The position numbers were made by a program, and so were the translations under genes. A model generated the notes under the pieces. The model was not told the DNA's origin. It ran no database searches and saw nothing but the letters and a program-made list of their open reading frames with translations. A stretch of DNA of 64,000 bases, taken from assembly GCA_036012905.1 (NCBI GenBank), contig DASCQF010000005.1, positions 1 to 64,000 on the forward strand, written 5' to 3'. Of this stretch, positions 10,415 to 19,339 are shown piece by piece (positions within the stretch are counted from its first letter, which is position 1; the number at the start of each line of letters is the position of its first letter). The DNA comes from NP936 sp002726085. GTDB taxonomy: Bacteria > Acidobacteriota > Vicinamibacteria > Vicinamibacterales > UBA8438.

Positions 10415-12106
10415 TTGTCGCTCGAAGAAAAGTACGACGAAGTTCGGCAGCTCATTGAGATCGGCAAGGAGAAGGGCTACCTGCTCTATGACGAGGTAAA
10501 CGAGCTCCTCCCACCCGACATCACCAAATCCGACGACCTAGACGAGCTGTTCACCGCCTTTGGCAACGCCAGCATCGAGGTGGTCGACTCGGAACAGAAA
10601 TACCGCGAGAACAAACTGCTCGACCGGCGGAGCGAAGGCTCGGACGATATCGAGCTGGATCTGACGCCGAGCGCGATCGACAAGACCAACGACCCGGTCC
10701 GAATGTATCTGCGCGAGATGGGAACGGTGCCTCTCCTGACTCGCGAAGGCGAGGTCGAAATCGCCAAGCGGATCGAACGCGGCAAGCTCTCGATCATCAA
10801 GGCGATCTCGCGGATGCCGACCATCGCCAAGGCAATCGTCCGGATGGGCGAGCAGCTCAAGAGCGGTGAACGCACCATCCGGGAGCTGGTGATCTTCCAG
10901 GACGACGAGATGACCGAAGAGCGGATCAACCGCCGCGCCCGTGAAGTCATGGCGCAGATCGAGACGATCCGGAAGACTCGCCTGGACGTGATTCGTCGGG
11001 AAAAGAAGGTCGGGACGATCCCCAAGCGCGAAAAGAAGCGCCATCGAAGAAACTACCGCAATCTGCTCCGGGCCCAGGTCAAGCTGTCCCGGCTGATCCG
11101 CAGGATCGACTTCAGGGAACCGGTGAAGCTGCGTCTGATCGAAGAGGTCAAGGAGATCACCAAGGGGGTTCGGGGTCTCGGACACGAGATCGAGCAGCTC
11201 GACCGCCAGCTGAAGGGCAAGACCCGCCGCCGGATTAAGGAGGAGGAGAAGCGGCGCCTTGCGCGACGTCAGCGTGAGCTTCGGGCCCTGGTCCGAAGCC
11301 GGACTGAAGACCTGGAACAGCCGGCGGTGGCTTTGGAGCACACGCTCAACACCATTCTGCGCGGCGACATGCTGGCTGAGCTCGCCAAGAAGGAACTTGT
11401 GGAGGCGAACCTCCGCCTCGTGGTGTCAATCGCGAAGAAGTACACCAACCGCGGGCTGCAGTTCCTCGACCTGATTCAGGAGGGGAATATCGGTCTGATG
11501 AAGGCGGTGGACAAGTTCGAGTATCGCCGCGGCTACAAGTTCTCGACCTATGCCACGTGGTGGATCCGTCAGGCGATTACACGGGCAATTGCCGACCAGG
11601 CCCGAACGATCCGGATCCCGGTCCACATGATCGAGACGATCAACAAGCTCATCCGAACGTCGCGTGCGCTCGTGCAGGAACTGGGCCGTGAACCGACGTC
11701 GGAAGAGATTGCGCACCGGATGGACATCCCCGTGTCCAAGGTACGAAAGGTGCTCAAGATCGCCCAGGAGCCGATTTCACTCGAGACGCCGATCGGCGAG
11801 GAAGAAGACAGCCATCTTGGCGACTTCATCGAGGATCGGCAGGAGGTCTCGCCCGCCGAGGCGGTGATCAACCTCAACCTCAAAGAACAGACCGAGAACG
11901 TGCTGAGGACCTTGACACCTCGCGAGGAAAAGGTCATCAAGATGCGCTTCGGTGTGGGAGACGGCAGCGAGCACACGTTGGAGGAAGTGGGGCAGAACTT
12001 TGCGGTCACACGTGAACGGATTCGGCAGATCGAAGCCAAGGCGTTGCGCAAGCTACGCCATCCGTCGCGTAGCCGACGCCTGCGAGCATTCATGGAAGGT
12101 ACATAG
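10415..12106 (+). CDS. rpoD: primary RNA polymerase sigma factor (sigma-70)
   Basis: Housekeeping sigma factor (563 residues from the chosen start). Region 1.1 is at the N terminus and region 1.2 is marked by DPVRMYLREMG. A charged non-conserved insert precedes region 2 (LVEANLRLVVSIAKKY and the -10-binding segment with TYATWWIRQAITRAI). Regions 3 and 4 end with the helix-turn-helix TRERIRQIEAKALRKLRHP. A TTG at 10415 is preferred as start because GAGGAGG lies 8 bases upstream and the peptide LSLEEKYDEVRQLI is where the family begins; an in-frame ATG at 10367 is possible. Confidence 0.95.
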   Translation: MSLEEKYDEVRQLIEIGKEKGYLLYDEVNELLPPDITKSDDLDELFTAFGNASIEVVDSEQKYRENKLLDRRSEGSDDIELDLTPSAIDKTNDPVRMYLREMGTVPLLTREGEVEIAKRIERGKLSIIKAISRMPTIAKAIVRMGEQLKSGERTIRELVIFQDDEMTEERINRRAREVMAQIETIRKTRLDVIRREKKVGTIPKREKKRHRRNYRNLLRAQVKLSRLIRRIDFREPVKLRLIEEVKEITKGVRGLGHEIEQLDRQLKGKTRRRIKEEEKRRLARRQRELRALVRSRTEDLEQPAVALEHTLNTILRGDMLAELAKKELVEANLRLVVSIAKKYTNRGLQFLDLIQEGNIGLMKAVDKFEYRRGYKFSTYATWWIRQAITRAIADQARTIRIPVHMIETINKLIRTSRALVQELGREPTSEEIAHRMDIPVSKVRKVLKIAQEPISLETPIGEEEDSHLGDFIEDRQEVSPAEAVINLNLKEQTENVLRTLTPREEKVIKMRFGVGDGSEHTLEEVGQNFAVTRERIRQIEAKALRKLRHPSRSRRLRAFMEGT

Positions 12107-12110
12107 GAGG

Positions 12111-12130
12111 CTCCCGCACCGGCGGGGGTT
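12111..12130 (+). terminator. possible weak terminator hairpin after rpoD
   Basis: CCCGC-ACCG-GCGGG forms a short GC stem four bases after the rpoD stop, but the following bases are not a clean T-run. It may only attenuate, because the transcript seems to continue to the tRNA and the strong terminator at 12526. Confidence 0.3.
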
Positions 12131-12160
12131 CTGACAATTGTGAGTGACCTCAAAGGGCCC

Positions 12161-12321
12161 ATGGGTCCGGTCGACAGCAAGTTGGCATGTGTGGGTGTCG
12201 AGCCGCTCGGCTGGCCAGGCGCGAGGAGGGAGCATACGGGCAGTATTCGACTGACGAGCAACGCCGCCAGACGGGATGGATCGGCGGCCACACATGTGAA
12301 ATTGCTGTTGACCGGGCCCAT
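12161..12321. repeat. long imperfect inverted repeat ending in the tRNA gene
   Basis: The 37-nt arm 12161-12197 matches the reverse complement of 12285-12321 at about 30 positions, including ATGGG-CCGGTC-ACAGCAA and CATGTGTGG blocks. The loop is 87 nt. The right arm covers the first eight bases of the tRNA, so the left arm carries an inverted copy of the tRNA 5' end. It may be a palindromic (MITE-like) insertion or an RNA hairpin in the rpoD-tRNA transcript. Confidence 0.65.
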
Positions 12322-12389
12322 AGCTCAGCGGTCAGAGCCGCCGGCTCATAACCGGTCTGTCCCAGGTTCGAATCCTGGTGGGCCCACCA
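12314..12389 (+). tRNA. tRNA with CAU anticodon (probably tRNA-Ile2; elongator Met possible)
   Basis: A full cloverleaf can be drawn. The acceptor is GGGCCCA paired with TGGGCCC, followed by discriminator A and an encoded CCA. The D stem is GCTC/GAGC, and the anticodon stem GCCGG/CCGGT encloses the loop CTCATAA (anticodon CAT at 12347-12349). The T arm is CCAGG-TTCGAAT-CCTGG. C4-G69 and C5-G68 in the acceptor fit the TilS determinants of tRNA-Ile2, whose CAU is read as AUA after lysidine modification, but a Met elongator cannot be excluded by eye. Confidence 0.95.
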
Positions 12390-12525
12390 GACGAACGAGT
12401 CGACATGGTCGCGAACCTGACACGCCGTGACGATGACGAACACGCGCCACGCGGGAAACCCACCCGCGCCCAGTTGGTCCGGTCTGCCGACACGGCATGT
12501 CACAGTGCCCGTGGTGGCTTCTTAC

Positions 12526-12553
12526 GCCCCGCCCGATGGCGGGGCTTTTTTTT
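12526..12553 (+). terminator. strong intrinsic terminator
   Basis: A perfect 8-bp stem GCCCCGCC/GGCGGGGC with tetraloop CGAT is followed directly by eight T residues. It ends transcription from the dnaG-rpoD-tRNA direction before the zinc-ribbon gene at 12607. Confidence 0.95.
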
Positions 12554-12606
12554 GTTCGGGTCCTTGAACCAGCGGACCTGGTTGGCCAGCGGAGACGTGA
12601 CACGCG

Positions 12607-13353
12607 ATGTTGCCAGACCTTGAACGATTGATTCGGCTGCAACAACTCGACAACGCGACGACCGAGACGCAACGCACCGTTGATGCGATGCCGTCGCGCA
12701 TCGAGGCTCTCGACGCCCGTCTGGCCAACAGCAGCGCCGCGGTCGAAGCGGCCAAGACCCGTCTTGCGGACAAGAAGGGCGAGCGACAGGCAGTCGAGAA
12801 GAGCCTGGGCGAGGTGCAGACGCGCCTGTCGAGGTTCAACGAACAGTTGATGGCGGTCAAGACAAACAAGGAATACACCGCGATGCAGCACGAGATCGCC
12901 ACCGCCCGAACGGAGGTCCAGCGGCTCGAGGACGACATTCTGGAGCACATGTTGGCGGGCGACGACCTGGCGGCCGATGTCGAGGCGGCCGAGCGTGTCT
13001 TGCAGACCGAACGAACCGAGGTGGAGCGTGAGCGCTCGGCGCTCGATACCGAGCGGAGCGTGCTGGAACGCACGCTGCACGGCACGTCGGACGAACGGGC
13101 AAAGCTGACCGGGAGTATCGGTGCGGCGGCCCAACGACTCTTCGAGCTGGTCTCCAGCCAACGCAGCGGCATCGCCGTGGTCGAGGCCCGTGACGGGCAC
13201 TGCAGCCTGTGCAACGTGCGATTACGTCCGCAGATGTTCAACCAGATTCTGCAAGGCACCGAGCTGATCCAGTGCGAGAGCTGTATGCGGATCCTCTACC
13301 ACGACCCGAACGGCGGAGGGGCGCGGTCAACCGCACCCGGACCGTCCAGATGA
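12607..13353 (+). CDS. coiled-coil protein with C-terminal C4 zinc ribbon (COG1579 type)
   Basis: A 248-residue cytoplasmic protein. Residues about 1-190 are a nearly continuous charged coiled coil, and the C terminus carries a zinc ribbon with Cys199, Cys202, Cys223 and Cys226 (CSLC and CESC knuckles). This is the architecture of COG1579 proteins, widespread in bacteria and of unsettled function. Its TGA overlaps the start of the RNase HI gene (ATGA), a pairing that suggests a shared nucleic-acid-related role. Confidence 0.88.
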   Translation: MLPDLERLIRLQQLDNATTETQRTVDAMPSRIEALDARLANSSAAVEAAKTRLADKKGERQAVEKSLGEVQTRLSRFNEQLMAVKTNKEYTAMQHEIATARTEVQRLEDDILEHMLAGDDLAADVEAAERVLQTERTEVERERSALDTERSVLERTLHGTSDERAKLTGSIGAAAQRLFELVSSQRSGIAVVEARDGHCSLCNVRLRPQMFNQILQGTELIQCESCMRILYHDPNGGGARSTAPGPSR

Positions 13354-13829
13354 CCCCCAGCCGCGTGGTGGCGTACATCGACGGCGGCGCGCGGGGAAAT
13401 CCCGGTCCTGCTGGCTACGGCGTCCGAATCGAGACGCCGAGCGGGGAGCTCGAACAGGAGCTGCACGCACCGATCGGCGTGGCGACGAACAACGTTGCCG
13501 AATATCGGGGATTGATCGCGGCGCTGACATACCTCGTGGATCACGGCTACAGTGACGCGCTCATCCGCTCGGACTCCCAACTCCTGGTGCGCCAGATGCA
13601 GGGACGCTATCGGGTCAAGCATCCAGGTCTGGTCCCCCTCTATCGGCAAGCCAAGACGCTGGAATCCCGGCTCGGCCGGGTCACGTTCGAGCACGTGCGC
13701 CGCACCGAGAACACGGAGGCGGACCGGCTCTCGAACGTCGCGATGGACGAGCACGAAAGGCCGGACACACCAGGCAACGCCGGTTCTCAACGCACTCCTC
13801 AACCCGCCACTGCCCGCCACGACGGCTGA
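13350..13829 (+). CDS. ribonuclease HI family protein
   Basis: A 159-residue type 1 RNase H, cleaving RNA in RNA-DNA hybrids. The catalytic carboxylates are Asp11 (YIDGGARGNPGPAG), Glu51 (NNVAEYRGL), Asp75 (RSDSQLL) and Asp125 (ENTEADRLSN). The sequence resembles the reverse-transcriptase-like/RnhA subgroup often linked to COG1579 genes rather than E. coli RnhA. The ATG at 13350 is embedded in the stop of the previous gene. The last 25 or so residues are a low-complexity Pro/Thr/His tail. Confidence 0.92.
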   Translation: MTPSRVVAYIDGGARGNPGPAGYGVRIETPSGELEQELHAPIGVATNNVAEYRGLIAALTYLVDHGYSDALIRSDSQLLVRQMQGRYRVKHPGLVPLYRQAKTLESRLGRVTFEHVRRTENTEADRLSNVAMDEHERPDTPGNAGSQRTPQPATARHDG

Positions 13830-14047
13830 TACGCGTCCCTGCGCATGGGCCACGGCCCCTCTGCCCGGCTGGTCGGGGAACCGCCGGTTGACATTCCAGC
13901 TTCGTCCTGCCGCCGTCATGGCGTCGTCAGGAAGCTAACCCCCAACTGCCCAGCAGGTTGAACAGGCTCAGCGAACGGTTTCGGGATGGACGCTAGGTTG
14001 CATTGATCGCGTTCGAGCTGTGACCACGATACGCGAGGGGGATGAGC

Positions 14048-14371
14048 ATGACTGAGCTAGACGAAATGGTGGCGATCAAGGTCCTTCCGGCCGAACATGG
14101 CGCACCGGCAGGCAAGCTCGCCGACGTAGAGCTGCATTTCACCGCCGGGGCCCTGGACGGCCTCAGGTTGTTGGGCTTCACGGTGTGGGAAGGCCGTGGC
14201 GGCAAGGGACCGACCGTGAGCTTGCCGTCTCGACAGTATGTGGTCAACGGCGAGCGCCGTAGCTTCACACTGCTCCGACCGACCGGCGACACGCCCGCCG
14301 CCGACACGTTGCGCGACACGCTGCTGGCCGTCTTCTCGAACCACGGACCGGACCAAGCAGCCGGCGCATAG
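14048..14371 (+). CDS. small conserved-looking protein of unknown function
   Basis: A protein of about 107 residues. A GAGGGGG Shine-Dalgarno ends at 14041, giving 6 bases to the ATG at 14048 (an ATG at 14042 is also in frame). The middle reads as a beta-rich domain, with a GFTVWEGRGGKGPTVSLPSR segment followed by VNGERRSFTLLRP. The pattern (hydrophobic strand, glycine turn, T-V-S-L-P-S-R) vaguely recalls SpoVG-like proteins, but this is only a resemblance. It stands alone between the RNase HI gene and the convergent ftsZ end. Confidence 0.6.
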   Translation: MTELDEMVAIKVLPAEHGAPAGKLADVELHFTAGALDGLRLLGFTVWEGRGGKGPTVSLPSRQYVVNGERRSFTLLRPTGDTPAADTLRDTLLAVFSNHGPDQAAGA

Positions 14372-14402
14372 CGCGGGGCGCCGGAGGACACCGGCCCGCT
14401 AC

Positions 14403-15689
14403 TTATCCCTCGGCTTGCTGCCTGAGGAATGCCGGCATGTCGAAATCGGGCTCCGACTCGGCGTCGATGTCCAGCAGCGACTTGTCAGCCACGTCGGAGA
14501 CGCTCGACGCCGAGGGCGGCAACTCGATGAGGGGTCGGCGAGACACCGTAATCGGCACGCTAGCGGTGCGCTCGAGCGGTTCCTCTTGCCACGAGGCGTA
14601 TTGCTGAAGGTCGACCGGGGTCTTCGCGTTGGCGCGATCGCTCGCCGGCTCGGCACCCTCTCGGTCGAAACCGGTCGCGATGACCGTGATCTTCACTTGG
14701 CCTTCCATTGCCGGATCGACGACGGCGCCAAAAATGATGTTGGCGTCCTCGTGCGCCGCAGAACGGATGATCGTCGTGGCTTCGTTGGCCTCGGCGAGCG
14801 ACAGATCCGGTCCACCGGTGACGTTGATGATGACCCCGCGGGCGCCCTCCACCGACCCATCTTCGAGCAACGGGCTGGAGATGGCGGCCGTCGCCGCATC
14901 GACCGCCTTGGTCTCGCCGTGACCAACCCCCGTTCCCATGATGGCCAGCCCCATTCCCGACATGACGGTCGTCACGTCGGCGAAGTCGAGGTTGATGAGC
15001 CCTGGCACCAGAATCAGGTCCGAAATGCCTTGGATCGCTTGCCGAAGCACGTCATCGGCCACGGCGAAAGCATCGGACATGGTGGTCGAGCGGTCGATCG
15101 TTGCCAACAGCCGCTCGTTCGGTATCGTGATGACGCTGTCGACGCAGTCCCGGAGCTCTTCGAGCCCACGCTCCGCTTGTGCCGTGCGCCGGCGTCCCTC
15201 GAACAGGAACGGCTTGGTCACGACGGCCACCGTCAGCGCGCCCAACTCGCTCGCCAAGTTCGCGATCACCGGTGCAGCCCCGGTGCCGGTGCCGCCGCCC
15301 AATCCGGTCGTGACGAAGACCATATCGGCGGCATCGAGGGCGGAGATGATCTGTTCGGTATCCTCGAGCGCCGCCTGCCGGCCGACGTTCGGGTCGGCAC
15401 CCGCGCCGAGCCCCTTGGTGAGCTTGGCGCCGATCTGAAGGCACAGCGGCGCGGCGCTGTGGCGAAGCGCCTGAGCATCGGTGTTTGCCGCGATGTACTC
15501 GACGCCATCGAGCCCCGACCGAACCATCCGGTTGACGGCGTTGCTCCCTCCCCCCCCGATTCCGACGACCTTGATCCGCGCGCCGATGTGGTCGGCGTCC
15601 TCGATTGTCATGCGCGGGTCCGACTGCCGATCACCCTTCAGTTGGCTGACCCCGCCACCGAGTCGATCTGCTTCCGTTGAATACTCCAT
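14403..15689 (-). CDS. ftsZ: cell division GTPase FtsZ
   Basis: The tubulin homologue that forms the Z-ring (428 residues). It has the tubulin signature GGGTGTG, the nucleotide loop VVGIGGGGSNAVNRM, the LGAGADPNVGR segment and the T7 synergy loop INLDFADV. A conserved C-terminal peptide FDMPAFLRQQ should bind FtsA and other partners. An N-terminal extension of about 35 residues precedes the GTPase core; an internal ATG (MTIEDADHIGARI) is an alternative start. It is the last gene of the dcw cluster, 8 bases after ftsA. Confidence 0.97.
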   Translation of the reverse strand: MEYSTEADRLGGGVSQLKGDRQSDPRMTIEDADHIGARIKVVGIGGGGSNAVNRMVRSGLDGVEYIAANTDAQALRHSAAPLCLQIGAKLTKGLGAGADPNVGRQAALEDTEQIISALDAADMVFVTTGLGGGTGTGAAPVIANLASELGALTVAVVTKPFLFEGRRRTAQAERGLEELRDCVDSVITIPNERLLATIDRSTTMSDAFAVADDVLRQAIQGISDLILVPGLINLDFADVTTVMSGMGLAIMGTGVGHGETKAVDAATAAISSPLLEDGSVEGARGVIINVTGGPDLSLAEANEATTIIRSAAHEDANIIFGAVVDPAMEGQVKITVIATGFDREGAEPASDRANAKTPVDLQQYASWQEEPLERTASVPITVSRRPLIELPPSASSVSDVADKSLLDIDAESEPDFDMPAFLRQQAEG

Positions 15690-15697
15690 CTGCCCCC

Positions 15698-16933
15698 CTA
15701 GAAGAAGTCCCTGAACAGCCCTTTGAAACGACCAGCCAGCGTGCCGAGCGCTCCCACACCAACCAATCGCGCTTGTTCCCGCATCTGATTGCGGTGGGCA
15801 TACCGGACGAGCCCGACACCTGTCGCGAACGACGGGCTGTTCACATGGTCGGTCAGCCCTCCGACGTCAACCGGACACCCTCGCCGAATCGGCAGGTCGA
15901 AGATCTGCTCCGCGATCTCGGCCATCCCGTCCAGCAGGGCGCCGCCGCCGCAGAGCACGAGCCCGGAATGCAGCGACCGCTCATACCCGGCGCGCCGGAT
16001 CTCGTCCCACAGCGCGTGCAGAATCTCTTCGGCCCGGGGCTGCAAGATCTCCGAGAGAATGCGGCGGGACATGACGCGCGGCTCACGGCCACCCACGCTG
16101 ACGACTTCAATCGTCTCGTCCTCATCGACCAGTGAGGACAATGCGCACCCAAAGCGACGCTTGGTCTTCTCCGCGTCCGGGATTGGCGTCCGTAGCCCGA
16201 CCGCGATGTCGTTGGTGAAATGATCGCCGCCCATCGTGACGACACCGGTGTGCCAGAGACTGCCGCGCTCGAAGATCGCCAGGTCGGTGGTCCCGCCGCC
16301 GATGTCTACCAGCGCGACGCCCAGCTCACGCTCGTCGGCCGTCAGCACCGACTCGCTGGCGGCCAGTTGTTCGATGACCGTGTCGACCACCGCTACACCG
16401 GCCCGGTTCACGCATGCGACGATGTTCTGCGTAGACGAGGTGCTTCCGGTCACGACATGCACATTTACCTCGAGCCGGGTCCCGGTCATGCCAACCGGCG
16501 CTCCGATGCCGTCCTGTTCGTCGACCACGAAATCCTGTGGCAAGACATGCAGGATCTCGCGTCCGGCCGGCAACGCCACGCCTTTGGCCGCGTCGATGGC
16601 GCGACGCACATCCTCCCGCGTGATTTCGCGATTCTTCCCGGCCACCGCCACCACCCCGCGACTGTTGAACGCCTTCAGATGCGCTCCCGAGAGCCCAAGG
16701 TGCACGGAGTCGATTTCGACACCGGCGGTCAGCTCCGCATCCTCGACCGCCTTCTTGATCGATTCGACGGCCGCCTCCAAATTGACGACCACTCCGCGAC
16801 GAATGCCTTGGGCCTCGACCACCCCGATGCCGATGATGTCGAGCCCCCCGTCCTCGAGAGCCTCGGCTACGATGGCGGCCATCTTCGAGGTACCAACATC
16901 AAGACCTACGAGGTAGTGTTCCTTTCGTGCCAC
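15698..16933 (-). CDS. ftsA: cell division protein FtsA
   Basis: An actin-like ATPase (411 residues) that tethers FtsZ to the membrane and signals septal synthesis. Phosphate-binding loops LVGLDVGTSKMAAIV and VDIGGGTTDLAIF are present, and the adenosine motif SGLVLCGGGALLDGM is near residue 320. The C terminus ends in an amphipathic segment (RFKGLFRDFF) suited to be the membrane-targeting helix. It lies between ftsQ and ftsZ in the standard order. Confidence 0.96.
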   Translation of the reverse strand: MARKEHYLVGLDVGTSKMAAIVAEALEDGGLDIIGIGVVEAQGIRRGVVVNLEAAVESIKKAVEDAELTAGVEIDSVHLGLSGAHLKAFNSRGVVAVAGKNREITREDVRRAIDAAKGVALPAGREILHVLPQDFVVDEQDGIGAPVGMTGTRLEVNVHVVTGSTSSTQNIVACVNRAGVAVVDTVIEQLAASESVLTADERELGVALVDIGGGTTDLAIFERGSLWHTGVVTMGGDHFTNDIAVGLRTPIPDAEKTKRRFGCALSSLVDEDETIEVVSVGGREPRVMSRRILSEILQPRAEEILHALWDEIRRAGYERSLHSGLVLCGGGALLDGMAEIAEQIFDLPIRRGCPVDVGGLTDHVNSPSFATGVGLVRYAHRNQMREQARLVGVGALGTLAGRFKGLFRDFF

Positions 16934-16976
16934 GCGTCCTCCGTCAGCGGCCCCAGGCCGCGTCGTCTGAGTGTCC

Positions 16977-17837
16977 CTATCGAACGGCCCGGACCAACCG
17001 ATCGCGAGGCTCGGCGCTCACCGGTGTCGGAAGTCCGGTTGGTCCGACGAACACCCGATTGTCGAACCGCAGGTCTACGTAATCAATGTCGGCGACCCGC
17101 GCTCGAAGCGTGGGCGCCAGCTCGGCGTACGACCGCAGACGTTCGAGAAATCGGTCGCCGCCCAGGTGCAACAGGGCCGGGTCGTCACCAAGCAGCACCA
17201 CCGCGTCGTATGGGTCCCTGACGTCTATTTGCGAGATGGCACCAAGCACGTCGGGGTGGGAGCCCAGCTGTTCCAGCAACCGTGCGGCCAGCGCCATGCG
17301 AGCCGGGTCTACGACCGCCGCCGACGAGTCGGACGCGGCAAGGCCATCAAGGATCGGGAGGTCGAACTCGGCGAACCGCGGCCCGTGCCGATCGATGAGG
17401 ACGCCGCTCGCATCGACGAGATAGAGCCGGTCGCCGAACCGGCCGACGGCGACCGGTCGACGCTCGGACACGAGAACTTCGACCGTCGACGGCAGGATGC
17501 GCCGCAGGGTCCCGTCGCTCAGCCAGGGTGAAGCCACGAGGCGCTGCCGGTAGGCTTCCAGATCGACCAATAGGATGTTGTCGCCGCGGAGCCCAGACAG
17601 CACCGTCAGCACGTCGCCCTCGGACAACTGGTCGTTGCCGCGCACGACAATGTCGTCGACGGCCAGGAATGGCGTCGTCAGCAGCAGCGTCGCGGCGTGA
17701 TACCCAACGGCGAGGAGTCCGCCCGTCAGACAGATGCGGCGCGCCAGACGCAGCCATCGTCGGGTCGCGCCACGGGGGCGTTGCCCCGGGCGCTTGGCCC
17801 GTCGAAAGCGTCTGTCCCGTTTGGTCTGGACGGTCAT
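16977..17837 (-). CDS. ftsQ: cell division protein FtsQ/DivIB
   Basis: A bitopic divisome scaffold protein (286 residues). A strongly basic cytoplasmic N terminus is followed by one membrane helix (about residues 34-54), a POTRA domain starting at FLAVDDIVVRGNDQLSEGDVL, and the FtsQ beta domain with VSERRPVAVGRFGDRLYLVDASG. Its start codon overlaps the murC stop by four bases. The position between murC and ftsA supports the assignment; murB and ddl, which often sit here, are absent. Confidence 0.93.
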   Translation of the reverse strand: MTVQTKRDRRFRRAKRPGQRPRGATRRWLRLARRICLTGGLLAVGYHAATLLLTTPFLAVDDIVVRGNDQLSEGDVLTVLSGLRGDNILLVDLEAYRQRLVASPWLSDGTLRRILPSTVEVLVSERRPVAVGRFGDRLYLVDASGVLIDRHGPRFAEFDLPILDGLAASDSSAAVVDPARMALAARLLEQLGSHPDVLGAISQIDVRDPYDAVVLLGDDPALLHLGGDRFLERLRSYAELAPTLRARVADIDYVDLRFDNRVFVGPTGLPTPVSAEPRDRLVRAVR

Positions 17838-19339
17838 CGCGTCTCTGGTCGCTTCTCTTCGGGGTGCCCCCCGCCGCCGGTCTTCCGCGCGATGGCCTCG
17901 AGGAGCCGATCGCCAACATCGCCGATTGACCCTGCGCCCAGCGTGAGCACCAGGTCGCCGGACCGCGCCATGTCGGCGACCTGCGAGACCACCTCGTCGA
18001 GCGTCTGCACCAGGTGCACGGGTCGGTCCGTCTGACCACGGACTGCATCGGCGAGACGCTCCGCCGAGACCCCTGGAATCGGTGTCTCGCCGGCGGCGAA
18101 GATATCGGTCAGGACTACCACGTCGGCAGTGGCCAGCACCCGCGCGAAAGCCTCGAGGAAACGGGCGGTCCGCGTGTAGCGATGCGCCTGGAACACCGCC
18201 ACAAGACGCGTGTGCGGCTGCCGGCGCGCGGTTGACAGCACGGCGGCGATTTCGGTCGGGTGGTGTCCGTAGTCGTCGATCACCTTCACGCCGGCAGCGG
18301 CGCCCCGAACCTGGAAGCGACGGTCTACGCCGGCAAACCGGCCGAGCGCTGCCGCGATCCGGACCGGTTCGATTCCGATCTCCAGCCCGACGGCGAACGC
18401 GGCGATGGCGTTGAGCAAGTTGTGCCGACCCGGCACGCCGAGATCCAGGCGCACGGTCCCGCTGCGCTGGTCATGGGTGTAATCCACCCGACAGCGAGAA
18501 CCGGTGGCGTCGAGCTCTGGGGCGGCGCCGACCACGTCGGCGGTCGTGTCATCGAGACCGTAGGTGACAACCCGCCGCAGTATCCGTTCTCGGAGCCGGA
18601 TCAGCTCTGGATCGTCTGCACACAGAACGACCGCGCCGGTCTCTGTCACGCGGTTCGCGAACCGGGCAACGGTGTCCTGGAGCCGCCCGAACGTGCCGTA
18701 ATGATCAAGGTGCTCGTCCTCGAGATTGGTGAGCACGGCGATCTGCGGAGTCAGCTCCAACAACGAGGGCTCGCTCTCGTCCGCCTCGACCACGAAGTGG
18801 GGGCCCTGCCCGACCCGGGTGCTGCTGCCGAAGGCGGCGACGCGTGCGCCGATCACCGCCGACGGGTCAAGCCCACACTCGGCCAACACCACTGCCACCA
18901 TCGCCGACGTCGTGCTCTTCCCGTGGGAGCCGGTGACGGCTACCGTCGACCTGGACCGCGCGAGGCCGGCCAACATAGCGCCGCGTGGGATTACCGGCAG
19001 ATCGCGCCGCCGCGCCTCGACCACCTCGGAGTTGTCATCCGACACCGCGGCCGAGACGACAACCGCGTCCGCACCGCTGACCCACCTGGCGTCGTGCCCG
19101 GTCTTGACATCGATGCCGAGCTCGCGGAGCCGCGCCGTCACGGCGGATGCCGTCAGGTCTGAGCCGCTGACGCCGTATCCAAGACCGCTCATCATCTCGG
19201 CGATACCGCTCATCCCAATGCCACCCACACCCACGAAGTGGACGCGGCGCGCGGCTGGCGGCAACCCGTGCCGCGCCACGCGGTCCGTCGTTCGCCGGTC
19301 ACGCCCGGCCGGACCGGTCGACCCGCTCGTCTCTGTCAC
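17834..19339 (-). CDS. murC: UDP-N-acetylmuramate--L-alanine ligase
   Basis: MurC (501 residues) adds L-Ala to UDP-MurNAc, the first amino-acid step of peptidoglycan precursor synthesis. The N-terminal Rossmann motif HFVGVGGIGMSGIAE, ATP-binding GSHGKSTT, the central NLEDEHLDHYG and C-terminal VIDDYGHHPTEIAAVL with FQAHRYTRT are all present. A 30-residue N-terminal extension precedes the usual start, so a later start is possible. Start and stop overlap murG and ftsQ by four bases each. Confidence 0.96.
   Translation of the reverse strand: MTETSGSTGPAGRDRRTTDRVARHGLPPAARRVHFVGVGGIGMSGIAEMMSGLGYGVSGSDLTASAVTARLRELGIDVKTGHDARWVSGADAVVVSAAVSDDNSEVVEARRRDLPVIPRGAMLAGLARSRSTVAVTGSHGKSTTSAMVAVVLAECGLDPSAVIGARVAAFGSSTRVGQGPHFVVEADESEPSLLELTPQIAVLTNLEDEHLDHYGTFGRLQDTVARFANRVTETGAVVLCADDPELIRLRERILRRVVTYGLDDTTADVVGAAPELDATGSRCRVDYTHDQRSGTVRLDLGVPGRHNLLNAIAAFAVGLEIGIEPVRIAAALGRFAGVDRRFQVRGAAAGVKVIDDYGHHPTEIAAVLSTARRQPHTRLVAVFQAHRYTRTARFLEAFARVLATADVVVLTDIFAAGETPIPGVSAERLADAVRGQTDRPVHLVQTLDEVVSQVADMARSGDLVLTLGAGSIGDVGDRLLEAIARKTGGGGHPEEKRPETR

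Noticed and set aside
12140..12430. Open frame through the rpoD-tRNA gap on the plus strand
   Set aside because: It runs across the inverted repeat and the whole tRNA gene, has no ribosome binding site, and its similarity to the opposite-strand translation follows from the palindrome.
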